Part shown: piece after piece, positions 25,315 to 33,565 of the stretch
Numbering within the stretch: position 1 is the first letter of the stretch
How the letters are laid out: every line of letters begins with the position of its first letter
Source of the DNA: Chloroflexota bacterium
Lineage (GTDB): Bacteria > Chloroflexota > Dehalococcoidia > Lucifugimonadales > Australimonadaceae
Direction of reading: 5' to 3'
NCBI GenBank assembly: GCA_028874795.1
Contig: JAPPHT010000086.1
Coordinates: 1-38,165, forward strand
DNA: 38,165 nucleotides
Position numbers and translations under genes: made by a program
The notes under the pieces: model-generated
The model's database searches: none
Seen by the model: only the letters and a program-made list of their open reading frames with translations
What the model was told of the DNA's origin: nothing

Positions 25315-25801
25315 CCGGGCCTCCTCTAACCTGGTACTCATGTGCCAGGTCGATCCGGGCTTGGTCCAATCTTACTTGAATCTGGTTGAGCGTCCCGTTC
25401 AATCGCGGGGCGCTGGGGGGCTCTCCCCGGGCAGCGGCAGTGCCGACCTCGTTCTCCATCTGTAGGGCCCAGGACACAGCTTCTTCGAAGTCTCGTTGGA
25501 CTCTGTCCGAAGGGGAAGGATGGTTGCGGCGTGCTGATTGAAGCGCCTGGCGGAGCGGTGTGTAGTGGTCGAGCGCCCGTTGCCACTGCTGGCTCACGTG
25601 GAGCTCTTTCAGATGATCGATACGGCCGCTTGCCAGCGTCATGTCGGCGATGGCCGAGTTCTGTCCCAACTGGCCTCGGGCCCATTCTGCCGCCCGCTGT
25701 GCCCGCTGTGCGGCTGTCTTTGCCTGGGAGGCTTGTCTATGGGCGTAGTAGATGCTGTAGGCCGCCAGCATCACGCCGATTGCGCCGAACGCCATCTCCA
25801 T
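25301..25801 (-). CDS. Unrecognised membrane-anchored helical protein (module partner 1)
   Basis: 166 residues from the ATG at 25801 (178 if the upstream ATG at 25837 is used). One N-terminal hydrophobic helix (AFGAIGVMLAAYSIYYA) is followed by a positively charged coiled-coil-like segment rich in Ala, Gln and Arg, then a helical domain containing HVSQQWQRALDHYTPLRQAL. A C-terminal amphipathic helix, LNQIQVRLDQARIDLA, ends it. The layout predicts a protein anchored by its N-terminus with a cytosolic helical body. No enzyme motif is visible. The overlap with the following gene argues for a two-protein module inserted between suf and the ybjQ pair. Function unknown. Confidence 0.68.
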   Translation of the reverse strand: MEMAFGAIGVMLAAYSIYYAHRQASQAKTAAQRAQRAAEWARGQLGQNSAIADMTLASGRIDHLKELHVSQQWQRALDHYTPLRQALQSARRNHPSPSDRVQRDFEEAVSWALQMENEVGTAAARGEPPSAPRLNGTLNQIQVRLDQARIDLAHEYQVRGGPDGPG

Positions 25802-25852
25802 GCCAGGGTTGTAGCATACACGTATGATACCGCGCAACAGGGCGGAGTCCAG

Positions 25853-26314
25853 CTACGAGCTGTGAGACTTCCGATAGTCGGCGATGGCGTCCTGGAGCGT
25901 CGTCCAGCCGAGCAGCGCGCACTTGATGCGGATCGGGAACTCGCGCACGCCCTGCAGCGCTACGATGTCTCCCAGGGCGTCTTCCTCTTCCTCCGTAAGC
26001 TCGTTGCCCTGCATGACGCCCTTGAACGTCTGCACGAGCGCCTCCGCCTCCTCGATCGTCTGACCGCCGAGGTGCGTCGTCAGCATCGAGGCCGACGCCT
26101 GGCTGATCGAGCAACCCTCGCCCTCGAAGCCGGTCTCCCTGATGCGCCCGTGGTCGTCGAGGCTGATGGTCAGCACCACCTGGTCGCCGCAGAACGGGTT
26201 GAACCCCGTCGACTGCAGGTCCGGAGCCGGGAGCAGGCCCTGGTTCCGAGGGCGGCGGTAGTGGTCCAGGATGATGTCCTTGTAGAGGTCATCGAGCCTG
26301 TCGGGCATCTGCAT
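25853..26314 (-). CDS. sufU: SufU: sulfur-relay/Fe-S assembly protein
   Basis: A 153-residue SufU-type protein. The zinc-binding and sulfur-accepting residues are all present: C42 and D44 in NPFCGDQ, C68 in GEGCSISQAS, and C132 in IKCALLGW. It has the SufU insertion between the second and third Cys that distinguishes it from IscU. It accepts persulfide from SufS and passes it to SufBCD. Its start lies 26 bases inside the end of sufS (a second ATG 6 bases later is possible), consistent with coupled translation as the last gene of the suf operon. Confidence 0.94.
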   Translation of the reverse strand: MQMPDRLDDLYKDIILDHYRRPRNQGLLPAPDLQSTGFNPFCGDQVVLTISLDDHGRIRETGFEGEGCSISQASASMLTTHLGGQTIEEAEALVQTFKGVMQGNELTEEEEDALGDIVALQGVREFPIRIKCALLGWTTLQDAIADYRKSHSS

Positions 26315-27542
26315 CGCCGAAGTACTCCATCGTGTGCCTGAGCGCGGAGATGAGCACGTCCACCTCCTGCTCCGTATTGTAGAGGTAGAAGCTCGCCCGC
26401 GCGGTCGCGGGGACGTGCAGTTTGCTGCGCACGAGCGGCATCGCGCAGTGGTGGCCCGCGCGTATCGCGACGCCGAAGCTGTCCAGCACCTGGCTGATGT
26501 CGTGCGGGTGGATGCCGCTCATGTAGAACGAGACGACGCCGCCCCGCACCGACAGGTCGGTCGGGCCGTACGTCTCCACGTCCTCCAGCTCGCGGAACCG
26601 TTCGAGCGCGTAGCCGGTGAGCGCTATCTCGTGCTCGCGGACCTGCTCCATGCCGAGGCCGCTCAGGTAGTCGACCGCCGCGCCGAGCGCGATGGCGTCC
26701 GCGATGTTCGGCGTGCCGGCCTCGAACTTCATCGGCGGGCGGCTCCACGTTGCGCTCTCGTACGTGACCTCCAGCACCATCTCGCCGCCGCGCAGGAACG
26801 GCTCCACCTCGTCGATGACGTCTGGAGAGATGTAGAGCCCTCCGATGCCCGTGGGACCCGCCATCTTGTGGCCCGAGAACGCCATGAAGTCGCAGCCCAT
26901 CTCCTGCACGTCCACGGGCATGTGCGGGACGCTCTGTGCAGCGTCGACCAGCACACGGGCGCCCACGCGGTGCGCCGCCTCCGTTATCTCCTTCACCGGC
27001 GTGATGGTCCCGAGCACGTTGGACATGTGCGTCAGCGCCACGAGCCTCGTGTTGGGGGTCAGCAGTTCGTCCAGGTCGGAGAGGTCGAGCGTGTAGTCAG
27101 CGCCCACGGCCATCAGGCGCAGCTCCGCGTCGTTCACGCTCGCGACGTGCTGCCACGGCACCAGGTTGGAGTGGTGCTCCATCTCCGTGGTGACGATGCG
27201 CTCGCCCGCGCCGACGCGCTCAGCCGCCCATGTGTGCGCCACGAGGTTGATCGCCTCGGTCGTGTTGCGCACGAAGACGATGTTCTCCGGCGACGGTGCG
27301 TTGATGAACGCGGCTACCTTCTCGCGCGCCTCCTCGTAGGCCATGGTCGCTTCCATCGCCAGCGTGTGCGCGCCGCGGTGGACGTTCGCGTTGTACCGCT
27401 CGTAGTAGTCCACGAGCGCGGCGATGACGGACGCGGGCTTCTGCGACGTGGCCGCATTGTCCAGGTAGACCAACGGCACGTTGTTCACCATCCGGTCGAG
27501 GATGGGGAAGTCCTTCCGCACCTGCGCGATGTCGTACATCAT
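26289..27542 (-). CDS. sufS: SufS: group II cysteine desulfurase
   Basis: 417 residues from the ATG at 27542, which overlaps the sufD stop as ATGA; the open frame upstream is within sufD and lacks homology. PLP contacts are H123 in EMEHHSNLVPW, D200 in VLVDAAQS, and K226 in AFSGHKMAGPTG. The active-site Cys is C366 in RAGHHCAMPL, with the short loop typical of group II enzymes. It releases sulfur from cysteine and, in SufU-containing organisms, transfers it to SufU, encoded next. This is the true desulfurase of the window, unlike the PLP enzyme at 4040. Confidence 0.96.
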   Translation of the reverse strand: MMYDIAQVRKDFPILDRMVNNVPLVYLDNAATSQKPASVIAALVDYYERYNANVHRGAHTLAMEATMAYEEAREKVAAFINAPSPENIVFVRNTTEAINLVAHTWAAERVGAGERIVTTEMEHHSNLVPWQHVASVNDAELRLMAVGADYTLDLSDLDELLTPNTRLVALTHMSNVLGTITPVKEITEAAHRVGARVLVDAAQSVPHMPVDVQEMGCDFMAFSGHKMAGPTGIGGLYISPDVIDEVEPFLRGGEMVLEVTYESATWSRPPMKFEAGTPNIADAIALGAAVDYLSGLGMEQVREHEIALTGYALERFRELEDVETYGPTDLSVRGGVVSFYMSGIHPHDISQVLDSFGVAIRAGHHCAMPLVRSKLHVPATARASFYLYNTEQEVDVLISALRHTMEYFGDADARQAR

Positions 27543-28903
27543 CCGCTCCCGCCTAGGCATCCGGACACGGCTTCTTCGACGTGTTGCCGCACCGCGCCGT
27601 CCTCGATCGCGTCGAGCACCTCGCTCACGAAACCGTGCATGAGCAGGTTGCGCGCCACATCCTCGCCGATGCCGCGGCTCTTCAGGTAGAAGAGTGCGTC
27701 GGCGTCCAGCTGCCCGACCGCCGCGCCGTGCGTGCAGGTGACGTCGTCGGCGTAGATCTCCAGCTTCGGTTGCGTGTCCACCTCCGCGTCGGAGGAGAGC
27801 AGCAGGTTCTTGTTCACCTGGTGCGCGTCGGTGTGCTGCGAGTCCGGCCTCACGAGCACGCCGCCCGAAAAGACCCCGTGCGACGAGCCGTCCAGTATGC
27901 CCTTGTAGATTTCGTTGGACGACGCTCCCGGCGCGGCGTGGTCTACGAATGTCTGGTTGTCCACGTGACGCTCGCCCGCGCCGTGGTACAGCCCGCACAG
28001 GTTGACGCTTGCGCCGGACGCGCCGAGCAGCGTTGCGGTCTCGCGGCGCACCAGCCGTCCCCCGAGGTCGACGACCACGGATGCGATGCGGCTGTCGCGC
28101 GCCTGCTCCATCCGGGTCGTCGCGATGTGAAAGGCGTCGTTGCTCTCGCGCTGCAGCGTGCAGAGGCGGAGCGACGCGCCGGGGCCGGTGACGACCTCCG
28201 TCAGCGCGTTCGTGAGGTACGTGCCGCCGTCCAGGCTGTGGAAGCTCTGCAGCACCGTCGCGCTGCTGTCCGCGCCCGCGGCGATGAGCACGCGCGGGTG
28301 CGTGACGACGGTCCGCGCGCCCGTGGAGATGAACAGCAGGTAGATCGGCTCGGGGACGAACGTGCCCTCCGGTATCTGGACGAACGCCCCGTCCCGCAGG
28401 AACGCGGTGTTGAGTGCCGTAAAGCCGTTGCCCGACGCCGGCGCCAGCCGTCCCAGGTGCTCGCGCACCAGCGGCACGCGGTACTCGATGGCATCGGCGA
28501 GACGCCCCACGACCGGGCCGTCGCCGCGCCTTGCGAGCACGTCGCTGTGCAGCCCTGCCTCGCTCACCGGTTCGGTGGAGAGTCCCGGCTCGTAGTGGCC
28601 GTCCACGAACACGAGTTGGTGAACGCGCGGGCAGGGGAGTTCGTAGGCGTGCAGGTCGACGCCTGCGCTAGCGGCCTGTGCGTACTCCGCGAGCGCGAAC
28701 GAGGACTCGGCTATAGGGCGGACGTTGGTGTACTTCCACGGTTCATTGCCCTTTCGGGCGGTTGGGAAGCCGAGGCGCTCGAAATCGCTGAACGCGCTCC
28801 TGCGGACGTCGCGCAGCCACGCGGGGCCGGTCTCCGCGCCGTTCCGCTCGAAGCGATGGAACTGCTCGGACCAGGACTCGATTGCGGTCGCGTGCTGGGT
28901 CAT
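27539..28903 (-). CDS. sufD: SufD: Fe-S cluster scaffold subunit
   Basis: A 454-residue SufD with the beta-helix core of the SufB/SufD family. Landmarks are an N-terminal helical part with RKGNEPWKYTNVRPI, the internal GTYLTNALTEVVTGPGASL region, NQTFVDHAAPGASSNEIYKGIL, and the C-terminal QLDADALFYLKSRGIGEDVARNLLMHGF. SufD forms the SufBC2D complex that builds [4Fe-4S] clusters. The gap from sufC is 7 bases, and the end overlaps sufS by 4 bases. Length matches the family. Confidence 0.95.
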   Translation of the reverse strand: MTQHATAIESWSEQFHRFERNGAETGPAWLRDVRRSAFSDFERLGFPTARKGNEPWKYTNVRPIAESSFALAEYAQAASAGVDLHAYELPCPRVHQLVFVDGHYEPGLSTEPVSEAGLHSDVLARRGDGPVVGRLADAIEYRVPLVREHLGRLAPASGNGFTALNTAFLRDGAFVQIPEGTFVPEPIYLLFISTGARTVVTHPRVLIAAGADSSATVLQSFHSLDGGTYLTNALTEVVTGPGASLRLCTLQRESNDAFHIATTRMEQARDSRIASVVVDLGGRLVRRETATLLGASGASVNLCGLYHGAGERHVDNQTFVDHAAPGASSNEIYKGILDGSSHGVFSGGVLVRPDSQHTDAHQVNKNLLLSSDAEVDTQPKLEIYADDVTCTHGAAVGQLDADALFYLKSRGIGEDVARNLLMHGFVSEVLDAIEDGAVRQHVEEAVSGCLGGSG

Positions 28904-28910
28904 CGGAGCG

Positions 28911-29663
28911 TCAGGCGCCCGCCCCGGCCTCGACCCAGTCGTAGCCGCGCTCCTCGATCTCCTTCGCGAGGGCCCGTCCGCCGGAGCGGGCGATGCGGCC
29001 GTCGATGAGCACGTGGACGTAGTCCGGTTCGAGGTAGGAGAGGATGCGGTCGTAATGGGTTACGAGGATGGTGGACGTGCCGGGGGCGCTGAGGTCCGTG
29101 ATGCCGCGTGCGACCTCTCGCAGCGCGTCGACGTCCAGCCCGGAGTCAATCTCGTCCAGGATGCGCAGGCGCGGCTCCAGCACCGCCATCTGCAGCACCT
29201 CGTTCCGCTTCTTCTCGCCGCCGGAGAAACCTTCGTTGACCGCGCGTTTGGTCATCGCCGGTTCCATCTCGACGACCTTGGCCTTGCTGCGGATCAGCCG
29301 GTCGAACTTCAGCGGGTCCAACTGCTCCTCGCCCGCGCTCTTGCGCAGCTCGTTGTAGCCCGCGCGCAGGAAGTGGTCCATCCGCACGCCCGGGATCTCC
29401 ACCGGGTGCTGGAACGAGAGGAACAGGCCCCTGCGGGCGCGCTCCTCGGCGGGCAGCGCGAACAGGTCCTCGCCGTCGAACGTTACGCTGCCGGCGGTCA
29501 CCTCGTAGCCGGGACGCCCCGCCAGCACGTAAGCGAGCGTGCTCTTGCCGGAGCCGTTCGGCCCCATGATGGCGTGCGTCTCGTCCGCGCCGACGCTCAG
29601 GTCGACGCCCTTCAGTATCTCGACGCCGTTCACCTCGGCGTACAACCCGCGTACTTCGAGCAT
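28911..29663 (-). CDS. sufC: SufC: ABC-type ATPase of the Suf complex
   Basis: A 250-residue cytosolic ABC ATPase. Walker A is GPNGSGKS (34-41), the signature is FSGGEKKRNEVLQ, Walker B is LRILDEIDSGLD with the catalytic Glu, and the H-loop His is in ILVTHYDRIL. SufC drives conformational change of SufB-SufD during cluster assembly. Its ATG shares one base with the sufB stop (TGATG). Confidence 0.97.
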   Translation of the reverse strand: MLEVRGLYAEVNGVEILKGVDLSVGADETHAIMGPNGSGKSTLAYVLAGRPGYEVTAGSVTFDGEDLFALPAEERARRGLFLSFQHPVEIPGVRMDHFLRAGYNELRKSAGEEQLDPLKFDRLIRSKAKVVEMEPAMTKRAVNEGFSGGEKKRNEVLQMAVLEPRLRILDEIDSGLDVDALREVARGITDLSAPGTSTILVTHYDRILSYLEPDYVHVLIDGRIARSGGRALAKEIEERGYDWVEAGAGA

Positions 29664-31114
29664 CAGCCGACCGTCCCCTCCAGGTTGACTTCGAGCAGCC
29701 GATCCGCCTCCACTGCGAACTCCAGCGGCAGCCGCTTCACCACGTCACGAACGAAGCCGTTGACGATGACGGACTGCGCGTCCTCGCGCGCGAGCCCGCG
29801 CTGCTGGCAGTAGAAGAGCTGTTCCTCGCTCACCTTGGTCGTCGACGCCTCGTGCTCGACACTCGCTGACCTGTTCTGCACCTCGATGTACGGAACGGTG
29901 TGCGCGCCGCACTGGTCGCCGATGAGCAGCGAGTCGCACTGCGTGAAATTGACCGCGCCCTCCGCCTTCGGCAGCACCTTCACGAGGCCCCGGTACGTGT
30001 TGTTGCCGTGCCCCGCCGAGATGCCCTTGGAGATGATGCGGCTGGATGTGTTCCTGCCGATGTGCGTCATCTTCGTGCCGGTGTCTGCCTGCTGCCGTCC
30101 CTTGGCGAGCGCGACGGAGTAGAACTCGCCGGTCGAGTGGTCGCCCTGGAGCAGCACGCTCGGGTACTTCCACGTGATGGCGGAGCCCGTCTCCACCTGC
30201 GTCCAGGAGATGCGCGAGCGGTCGCCAGCGCACTTCCCGCGCTTCGTGACGAAGTTGTAGATGCCGCCCTTGCCGTTGTCGTCGCCCGGGTACCAGTTCT
30301 GGATGGTCGAGTACTTGATCTCGGCGTCGTCCAGCGCGACGAGCTCCACGACCGCCGCGTGCAGCTGGTTCTCGTCCCGCATCGGCGCTGAGCAGCCCTC
30401 CAGGTAGCTCACGTACGAACCCTTGTCCGCGATGATGAGCGTGCGCTCGAACTGGCCGGACCCCTCGGCGTTGATCCGGAAGTACGTGGAGAGCTCCAGC
30501 GGACAGCGGACGCCCGGCGGGATGTAGACGAACGAGCCGTCCGAGAACACCGCCGAGTTCAGCGCCGCGTAGAAGTTGTCCGAGTGGGGAACGACGGAGC
30601 CCAGGTACTTCTTCACGAGTTCCGGATGCTCCTTCACCGCCTCTGACACGGACGAGAAGATGACCCCGTACTTCGCCAGCGTCTCCTTCGCCGTGGTCAT
30701 GACGCTCACGCTGTCGAAGATGGCGTCCACCGCCACGCCCGCGAGCCGCTTCTGCTCCTCCAGCGGGATGCCCAGCCTCTCGTACGTCTTCAGGATCTCG
30801 GCGTCCACCTCGTCGAGGCTCTCGAGCTCCAGCTTCGGCTTGGGCGCGGCGTAGTAGCGTATCGACTGGAAGTCGATGGGGGGGTGGCTCACGTTCGCCC
30901 AGGCGGGGAGTTGCGCGTCGCCCAGCAGGCGCATGAAGTGCCGGTACGCCTTCAGCCGCCACTCCAGCAGCCACTCAGGCTCGCCCTTCCGCTCGGATAT
31001 CCACCGCACGATCTCCTCGCTGAGACCGGGCGGCGCGGACTCTTCCTCGACCTCGGTCGTCCAGCCGTACTTATAGGACTGCTCGGCGAGTTCTTGAACG
31101 GTGCGGTTCGTCAT
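29663..31114 (-). CDS. sufB: SufB: Fe-S cluster scaffold subunit
   Basis: A 483-residue SufB, full length. It begins [20 protein letters not shown]. Hallmarks are [62 protein letters not shown] (reported here only as landmarks), NFVTKRGKC, and [24 protein letters not shown]. The cysteine-bearing strand implicated in nascent cluster formation is present. It heads the order sufB-C-D-S-U, the arrangement of Gram-positives and relatives with sufB moved to the front. No ribosome site is obvious before the ATG. Instead a family A hairpin ends 13 bases upstream. Confidence 0.96.
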   Translation of the reverse strand: MTNRTVQELAEQSYKYGWTTEVEEESAPPGLSEEIVRWISERKGEPEWLLEWRLKAYRHFMRLLGDAQLPAWANVSHPPIDFQSIRYYAAPKPKLELESLDEVDAEILKTYERLGIPLEEQKRLAGVAVDAIFDSVSVMTTAKETLAKYGVIFSSVSEAVKEHPELVKKYLGSVVPHSDNFYAALNSAVFSDGSFVYIPPGVRCPLELSTYFRINAEGSGQFERTLIIADKGSYVSYLEGCSAPMRDENQLHAAVVELVALDDAEIKYSTIQNWYPGDDNGKGGIYNFVTKRGKCAGDRSRISWTQVETGSAITWKYPSVLLQGDHSTGEFYSVALAKGRQQADTGTKMTHIGRNTSSRIISKGISAGHGNNTYRGLVKVLPKAEGAVNFTQCDSLLIGDQCGAHTVPYIEVQNRSASVEHEASTTKVSEEQLFYCQQRGLAREDAQSVIVNGFVRDVVKRLPLEFAVEADRLLEVNLEGTVG

Positions 31115-31127
31115 TGCTGCGAAATCC

Positions 31128-31180
31128 CGTCATTCCCGCGAAGGCGGGGATCCAGAGCGGTCGTGAGGCCGCGCGGTGGG
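31128..31180. repeat. Family A palindromic repeat, copy 2
   Basis: Reads CGTCATTCCCGCGAAGGCGG then GATCCAGAGC and on to GGCCGCGCGGTGG. The core CCCGC-CTTC-GCGGG forms a hairpin with a tetraloop. It lies in the sufB leader. The longer 3' tail (…CCAG…GGCCGCGCGGTGG) is shared with copy 3 at 33506. Confidence 0.85.
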
Positions 31181-31194
31181 GTGTAGGGGTGGGG

Positions 31195-31231
31195 TGTCAT
31201 GCTGAGCGGAGCCGAAGCATCTCTCGGGGGA
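31195..31231. repeat. Family B palindromic repeat, copy 3 (left half only)
   Basis: TGTCATGCTGAGCGGAGCC then GAAGCATCTCTCGGGGG, matching one arm of the full elements. The returning arm is absent. It directly follows a family A copy. Confidence 0.75.
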
Positions 31232-31239
31232 CGGTGGCG

Positions 31240-31266
31240 TATTGTCGACCTCAGCGGTCAACAATA
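31240..31266. promoter_or_regulatory. Inverted repeat TATTGTCGACC-5-GGTCAACAATA upstream of suf
   Basis: Two 11-base arms with a 5-base spacer and 10 of 11 paired positions, 126 bases upstream of sufB and 40 bases after the preceding gene's stop. No T-run follows on the minus strand, so it is a poor intrinsic terminator. It is AT-richer than its surroundings. It could be an operator for the suf operon, such as for an Fe-S-sensing repressor, but no such regulator is in the window. Confidence 0.45.
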
Positions 31267-31305
31267 GCCTATGGCCGTGACCCTCTTCTGTCAAGGACGG
31301 CACGC

Positions 31306-32244
31306 TCACGCGGCCCGGCTGAGATACGCCGCCAGCGCCTCACGCGACGTGTGCCGGAACGCGTAACCGGTCTCCGCAGCGAGCTTCTCCGTGCTCACCG
31401 TCCAGGGCCACCTGATGAAGTCCAGCCCAGCCGATGGCGAGTCGCTCTGCAGGCGAGCGCGCCAAGCGAGGTCCGTCAGCCCGTAGGCGAGCGGGGCAGG
31501 GAGCCGGACCAGCCGCTTCCCCGCAAGCGACACCGCCTCGCTCCAGCGCACGCTCCCGCTGCCCGCCACGTTGTACACGCCCGGGTGCGGCTCCGTCACG
31601 AACCGCAGGAGCACTTCGGCAAGGTCGTCCTCGTGGACGAACTGCATCTCCGGATCGTCGCCCCGAACGCCGATCAGCAGCGGCTTGTCCAGCGCGGCGG
31701 TGATGAAGTTCGACGCGTTCGGCCCCATCACGACGCACCCCCGCAGGATGGAGACGCACGTCTCCGGGTGCTGCTCCGCGAACGCTTGGAAGAGCGCCTC
31801 GCACGCCGCCTTGTCCTCCGCGTAAGCGAATCCAGGAGGTGGACGCAGTGGCGCTTCCTCCGTCAACGCGGGCGGATTGTCTGCGCGCGGACCGTAGACC
31901 GTCGCGCTCGACATCAGCACGACGCGGCCCACGCCCGCGCTCGCGCAGGCGCGCAGGCCGCTCTCCGCGCCCCCGACGTTGATCCGCCTCCCCTCCACGC
32001 GGTCTCGGAGCTGCCGGAGCACGAACGCCAGGTGAACAACCGCCTCAGCCCCGGCGAACGCATCGTCGAGCGGAGCGGTCATGTCCTGCAGGACGTGGGT
32101 GTAGCGCTCGTGCCGGATGGTCGAGTGGCGCACGTCCACGCCCGTGACACGCTCAACGTCCCGCTTTTCGAGCAGGCGCCGTATGAGGCGGGTGCCGATG
32201 TACCCCGACGCTCCGGTGACCGCGATAGAGCGCGGCGCGCTCAA
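31306..32244 (-). CDS. NAD-dependent epimerase/dehydratase (extended SDR)
   Basis: A 312-residue extended SDR. The cofactor loop is GASGYIG (11-17), D37 follows the second strand (TGVDVRH), and the catalytic set is S112/S113 in MSSATVYG with Y141 and K145 in FAYAEDKAACEAL. The start is a TTG at 32244 that overlaps the preceding stop (TTGA), with GGAG 5 bases upstream. It is therefore translationally coupled to the small gene before it. Members act on nucleotide sugars, but many are atypical reductases. No sugar-nucleotide gene is nearby, so the substrate is open. Confidence 0.9.
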   Translation of the reverse strand: MSAPRSIAVTGASGYIGTRLIRRLLEKRDVERVTGVDVRHSTIRHERYTHVLQDMTAPLDDAFAGAEAVVHLAFVLRQLRDRVEGRRINVGGAESGLRACASAGVGRVVLMSSATVYGPRADNPPALTEEAPLRPPPGFAYAEDKAACEALFQAFAEQHPETCVSILRGCVVMGPNASNFITAALDKPLLIGVRGDDPEMQFVHEDDLAEVLLRFVTEPHPGVYNVAGSGSVRWSEAVSLAGKRLVRLPAPLAYGLTDLAWRARLQSDSPSAGLDFIRWPWTVSTEKLAAETGYAFRHTSREALAAYLSRAA

Positions 32245-32624
32245 CCTGCTCCGCGCTCCGTCGCGGCTGCCTCGTCCGTGAAGTCGAAGCCGAGCTCGCC
32301 GAGCCCCGCGACCTCGAACCCGAGTCCGACCTTGTGCGGACCCGGCGCCACGGCTCCGCCCCGGTACGCGATGGTCGTCGTCTTGTTCATCGCCAGCGTG
32401 AAGGGCACGCTCTCAGACACCGCGTCGAACGTCGTCTCCTCGCCGTCGATCTCGAACGAGGACGCCGCCAGGTCCAGCGGCTCGCCGTCCAGCGTCAGCG
32501 GCAGCATGCGCTTGGCGTAGCCGGAGCCGAGCTTGTTCTCCAGCCGGAACATGAAGCCGTCCGCCGTCGCGGTGAGACTGCCCTTCACGTACAGCCTGCG
32601 GAGCAGGAACGGGGGGACCTTCAT
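32241..32624 (-). CDS. Unrecognised 127-residue protein coupled to the epimerase
   Basis: The start at 32624 is chosen for GGAGAG 4 bases upstream; the frame is open to 32654. The sequence begins MKVPPFLLRRLYVKGSL and alternates short strands (GFMFRLENKLGSGY, LTLDGEPLDLAASSFEID, FTLAMNKTTTIAYRGG), suggesting a small beta-sandwich. No signal peptide, membrane helix or catalytic motif is visible. The 4-base TTGA overlap with the epimerase suggests a shared task. I do not recognise the family with certainty. Confidence 0.68.
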   Translation of the reverse strand: MKVPPFLLRRLYVKGSLTATADGFMFRLENKLGSGYAKRMLPLTLDGEPLDLAASSFEIDGEETTFDAVSESVPFTLAMNKTTTIAYRGGAVAPGPHKVGLGFEVAGLGELGFDFTDEAAATERGAG

Positions 32625-32658
32625 GCGCTCTCCACTCTCTTGCCTATAGAGCACGGTG

Positions 32659-32775
32659 TGTCATGTTGAGCGGAGCCGGAGGGCGGAGTCGAAACATCTC
32701 TCGGGGGAGTGACTTTCGGCATTGCAACCCGCCCGAGAGATTCCTCGGCTGCGCTGCGCTCCGCTCGGAATGACG
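32659..32775. repeat. Family B palindromic repeat, copy 4 (full length)
   Basis: Left arm TGTCATGTTGAGCGGAGCC, with GAAACATCTCTCGGG. Right arm CCCGAGAGATTCCTCGGC, closing in CGCTCGGAATGACG. The arms are imperfect complements around a loop of about 35 bases. It occupies the gap between the class II aldolase and the 127-residue gene. Confidence 0.85.
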
Positions 32776-32787
32776 AAGGGTTGACCT

Positions 32788-33456
32788 TCATGTGCTTTCC
32801 ACCTTCCGGCTCATGCGGAAGAGCGCTGTTTCAGTAGCGATAGCTTCGTCCGGCAGCGGCTTTGGCGTGCCGAGCGTCTTCGCTGCCGCATAGATGTGGG
32901 CGACGTGCTCGGCCAGTTGGCAGACGTGCAGCGCCTCCGCGAGGCTCCTCCCGACGCCCACAAGGCCATGGTTCCGGATGAGCGCGGCGTTCCGCTCGCC
33001 GAGTGCGGCGACCACCGCGTCGCCGAGCTCCTCCGTGGCGGGGAACGCGTAATCGGAGACCTGGATGCTGTCTCCCAGGACGATAACCATCTCGTCGATG
33101 AGCGGCGGGAGCGGCTCGCCGGCCACCGCAAGCGCGCTCGCATAGACCGAGTGCGTGTGCATCACCGCCCGCACGTCGGGCCGGGCGCGGTAGACGGCGA
33201 CGTGCATCAGCATCTCGGTGGACGGCAGACCGTCTCCCTCGACGGCGTCTCCCTCGAAATCGGTGACGACCACCTCGTCGAGCCCCATCGTCTCGTAGTC
33301 CTTGCCCGCCGTCGTGATAGCGAGCAGCTCCTCGCCCCGCACGCGTGCGCTGACGTTGCCCGACGAGCCGACGACGAGGCCGCTGCGGTACATCGCCCGT
33401 GCCGCCTCGATCACCTCGAGTCGCAGCTGTTCGTACGTCGTGCCGTTCGTCGTCAT
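32788..33456 (-). CDS. Class II aldolase (fuculose/ribulose-phosphate aldolase-like)
   Basis: A 222-residue compact class II aldolase, typical of L-fuculose-1-phosphate aldolase or sugar-phosphate epimerase size. Phosphate-binding GNVSARVRG is at 33-41, the catalytic Glu is E81 in LPSTEMLMH, and zinc ligands are H100 and H102 in AVMHTHSVYAS and H163 in IRNHGLVGVG. An FGGY sugar kinase lies 308 bases upstream on the same strand. Kinase plus aldolase is the standard pair for a ketose route (phosphorylation, then cleavage to dihydroxyacetone phosphate and an aldehyde). No ribosome site is seen. TATGCT lies 9 bases before the ATG. Confidence 0.92.
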   Translation of the reverse strand: MTTNGTTYEQLRLEVIEAARAMYRSGLVVGSSGNVSARVRGEELLAITTAGKDYETMGLDEVVVTDFEGDAVEGDGLPSTEMLMHVAVYRARPDVRAVMHTHSVYASALAVAGEPLPPLIDEMVIVLGDSIQVSDYAFPATEELGDAVVAALGERNAALIRNHGLVGVGRSLAEALHVCQLAEHVAHIYAAAKTLGTPKPLPDEAIATETALFRMSRKVEST

Positions 33457-33465
33457 CTCGGATTA

Positions 33466-33471
33466 AGCATA
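33466..33471 (-). promoter_or_regulatory. Possible -10 element (TATGCT) directly before the aldolase ATG
   Basis: TATGCT reads on the minus strand 9 bases before the start codon, with no Shine-Dalgarno sequence between. The spacing would give a leaderless or near-leaderless mRNA. It would also give the aldolase its own promoter despite the kinase upstream. Confidence 0.3.
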
Positions 33472-33505
33472 GCAGCGCACGCCCCGCCTATGGGAGCGCC
33501 TCATC

Positions 33506-33556
33506 CGTCACTCCCGCGGAAGCGGGAGTCCAGGGCGACCGCCAGGCCGCGCGGTG
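33506..33556. repeat. Family A palindromic repeat, copy 3
   Basis: CGTCACTCCCGCGGAAGCGG then GAGTCCAGGGCGACC and GGCCGCGCGGTGG. Same layout as copy 2 including the shared tail, with a compensated CTCCCGC...GCGGGAG stem, which suggests the stem is conserved. Confidence 0.82.
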
Positions 33557-33565
33557 GAAGGGAAG

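Noticed and set aside
26289-27542. Two redundant SufS-type desulfurases in the window, counting the PLP enzyme at 4040
   Set aside because: The 4040 protein has the class V fold and lysine but no desulfurase cysteine loop. Only the suf-linked gene is a desulfurase.
31240-31266. Intrinsic terminator after the epimerase gene
   Set aside because: The dyad is AT-rich at its outer ends and no run of T follows on the coding strand. An operator or another role fits better.
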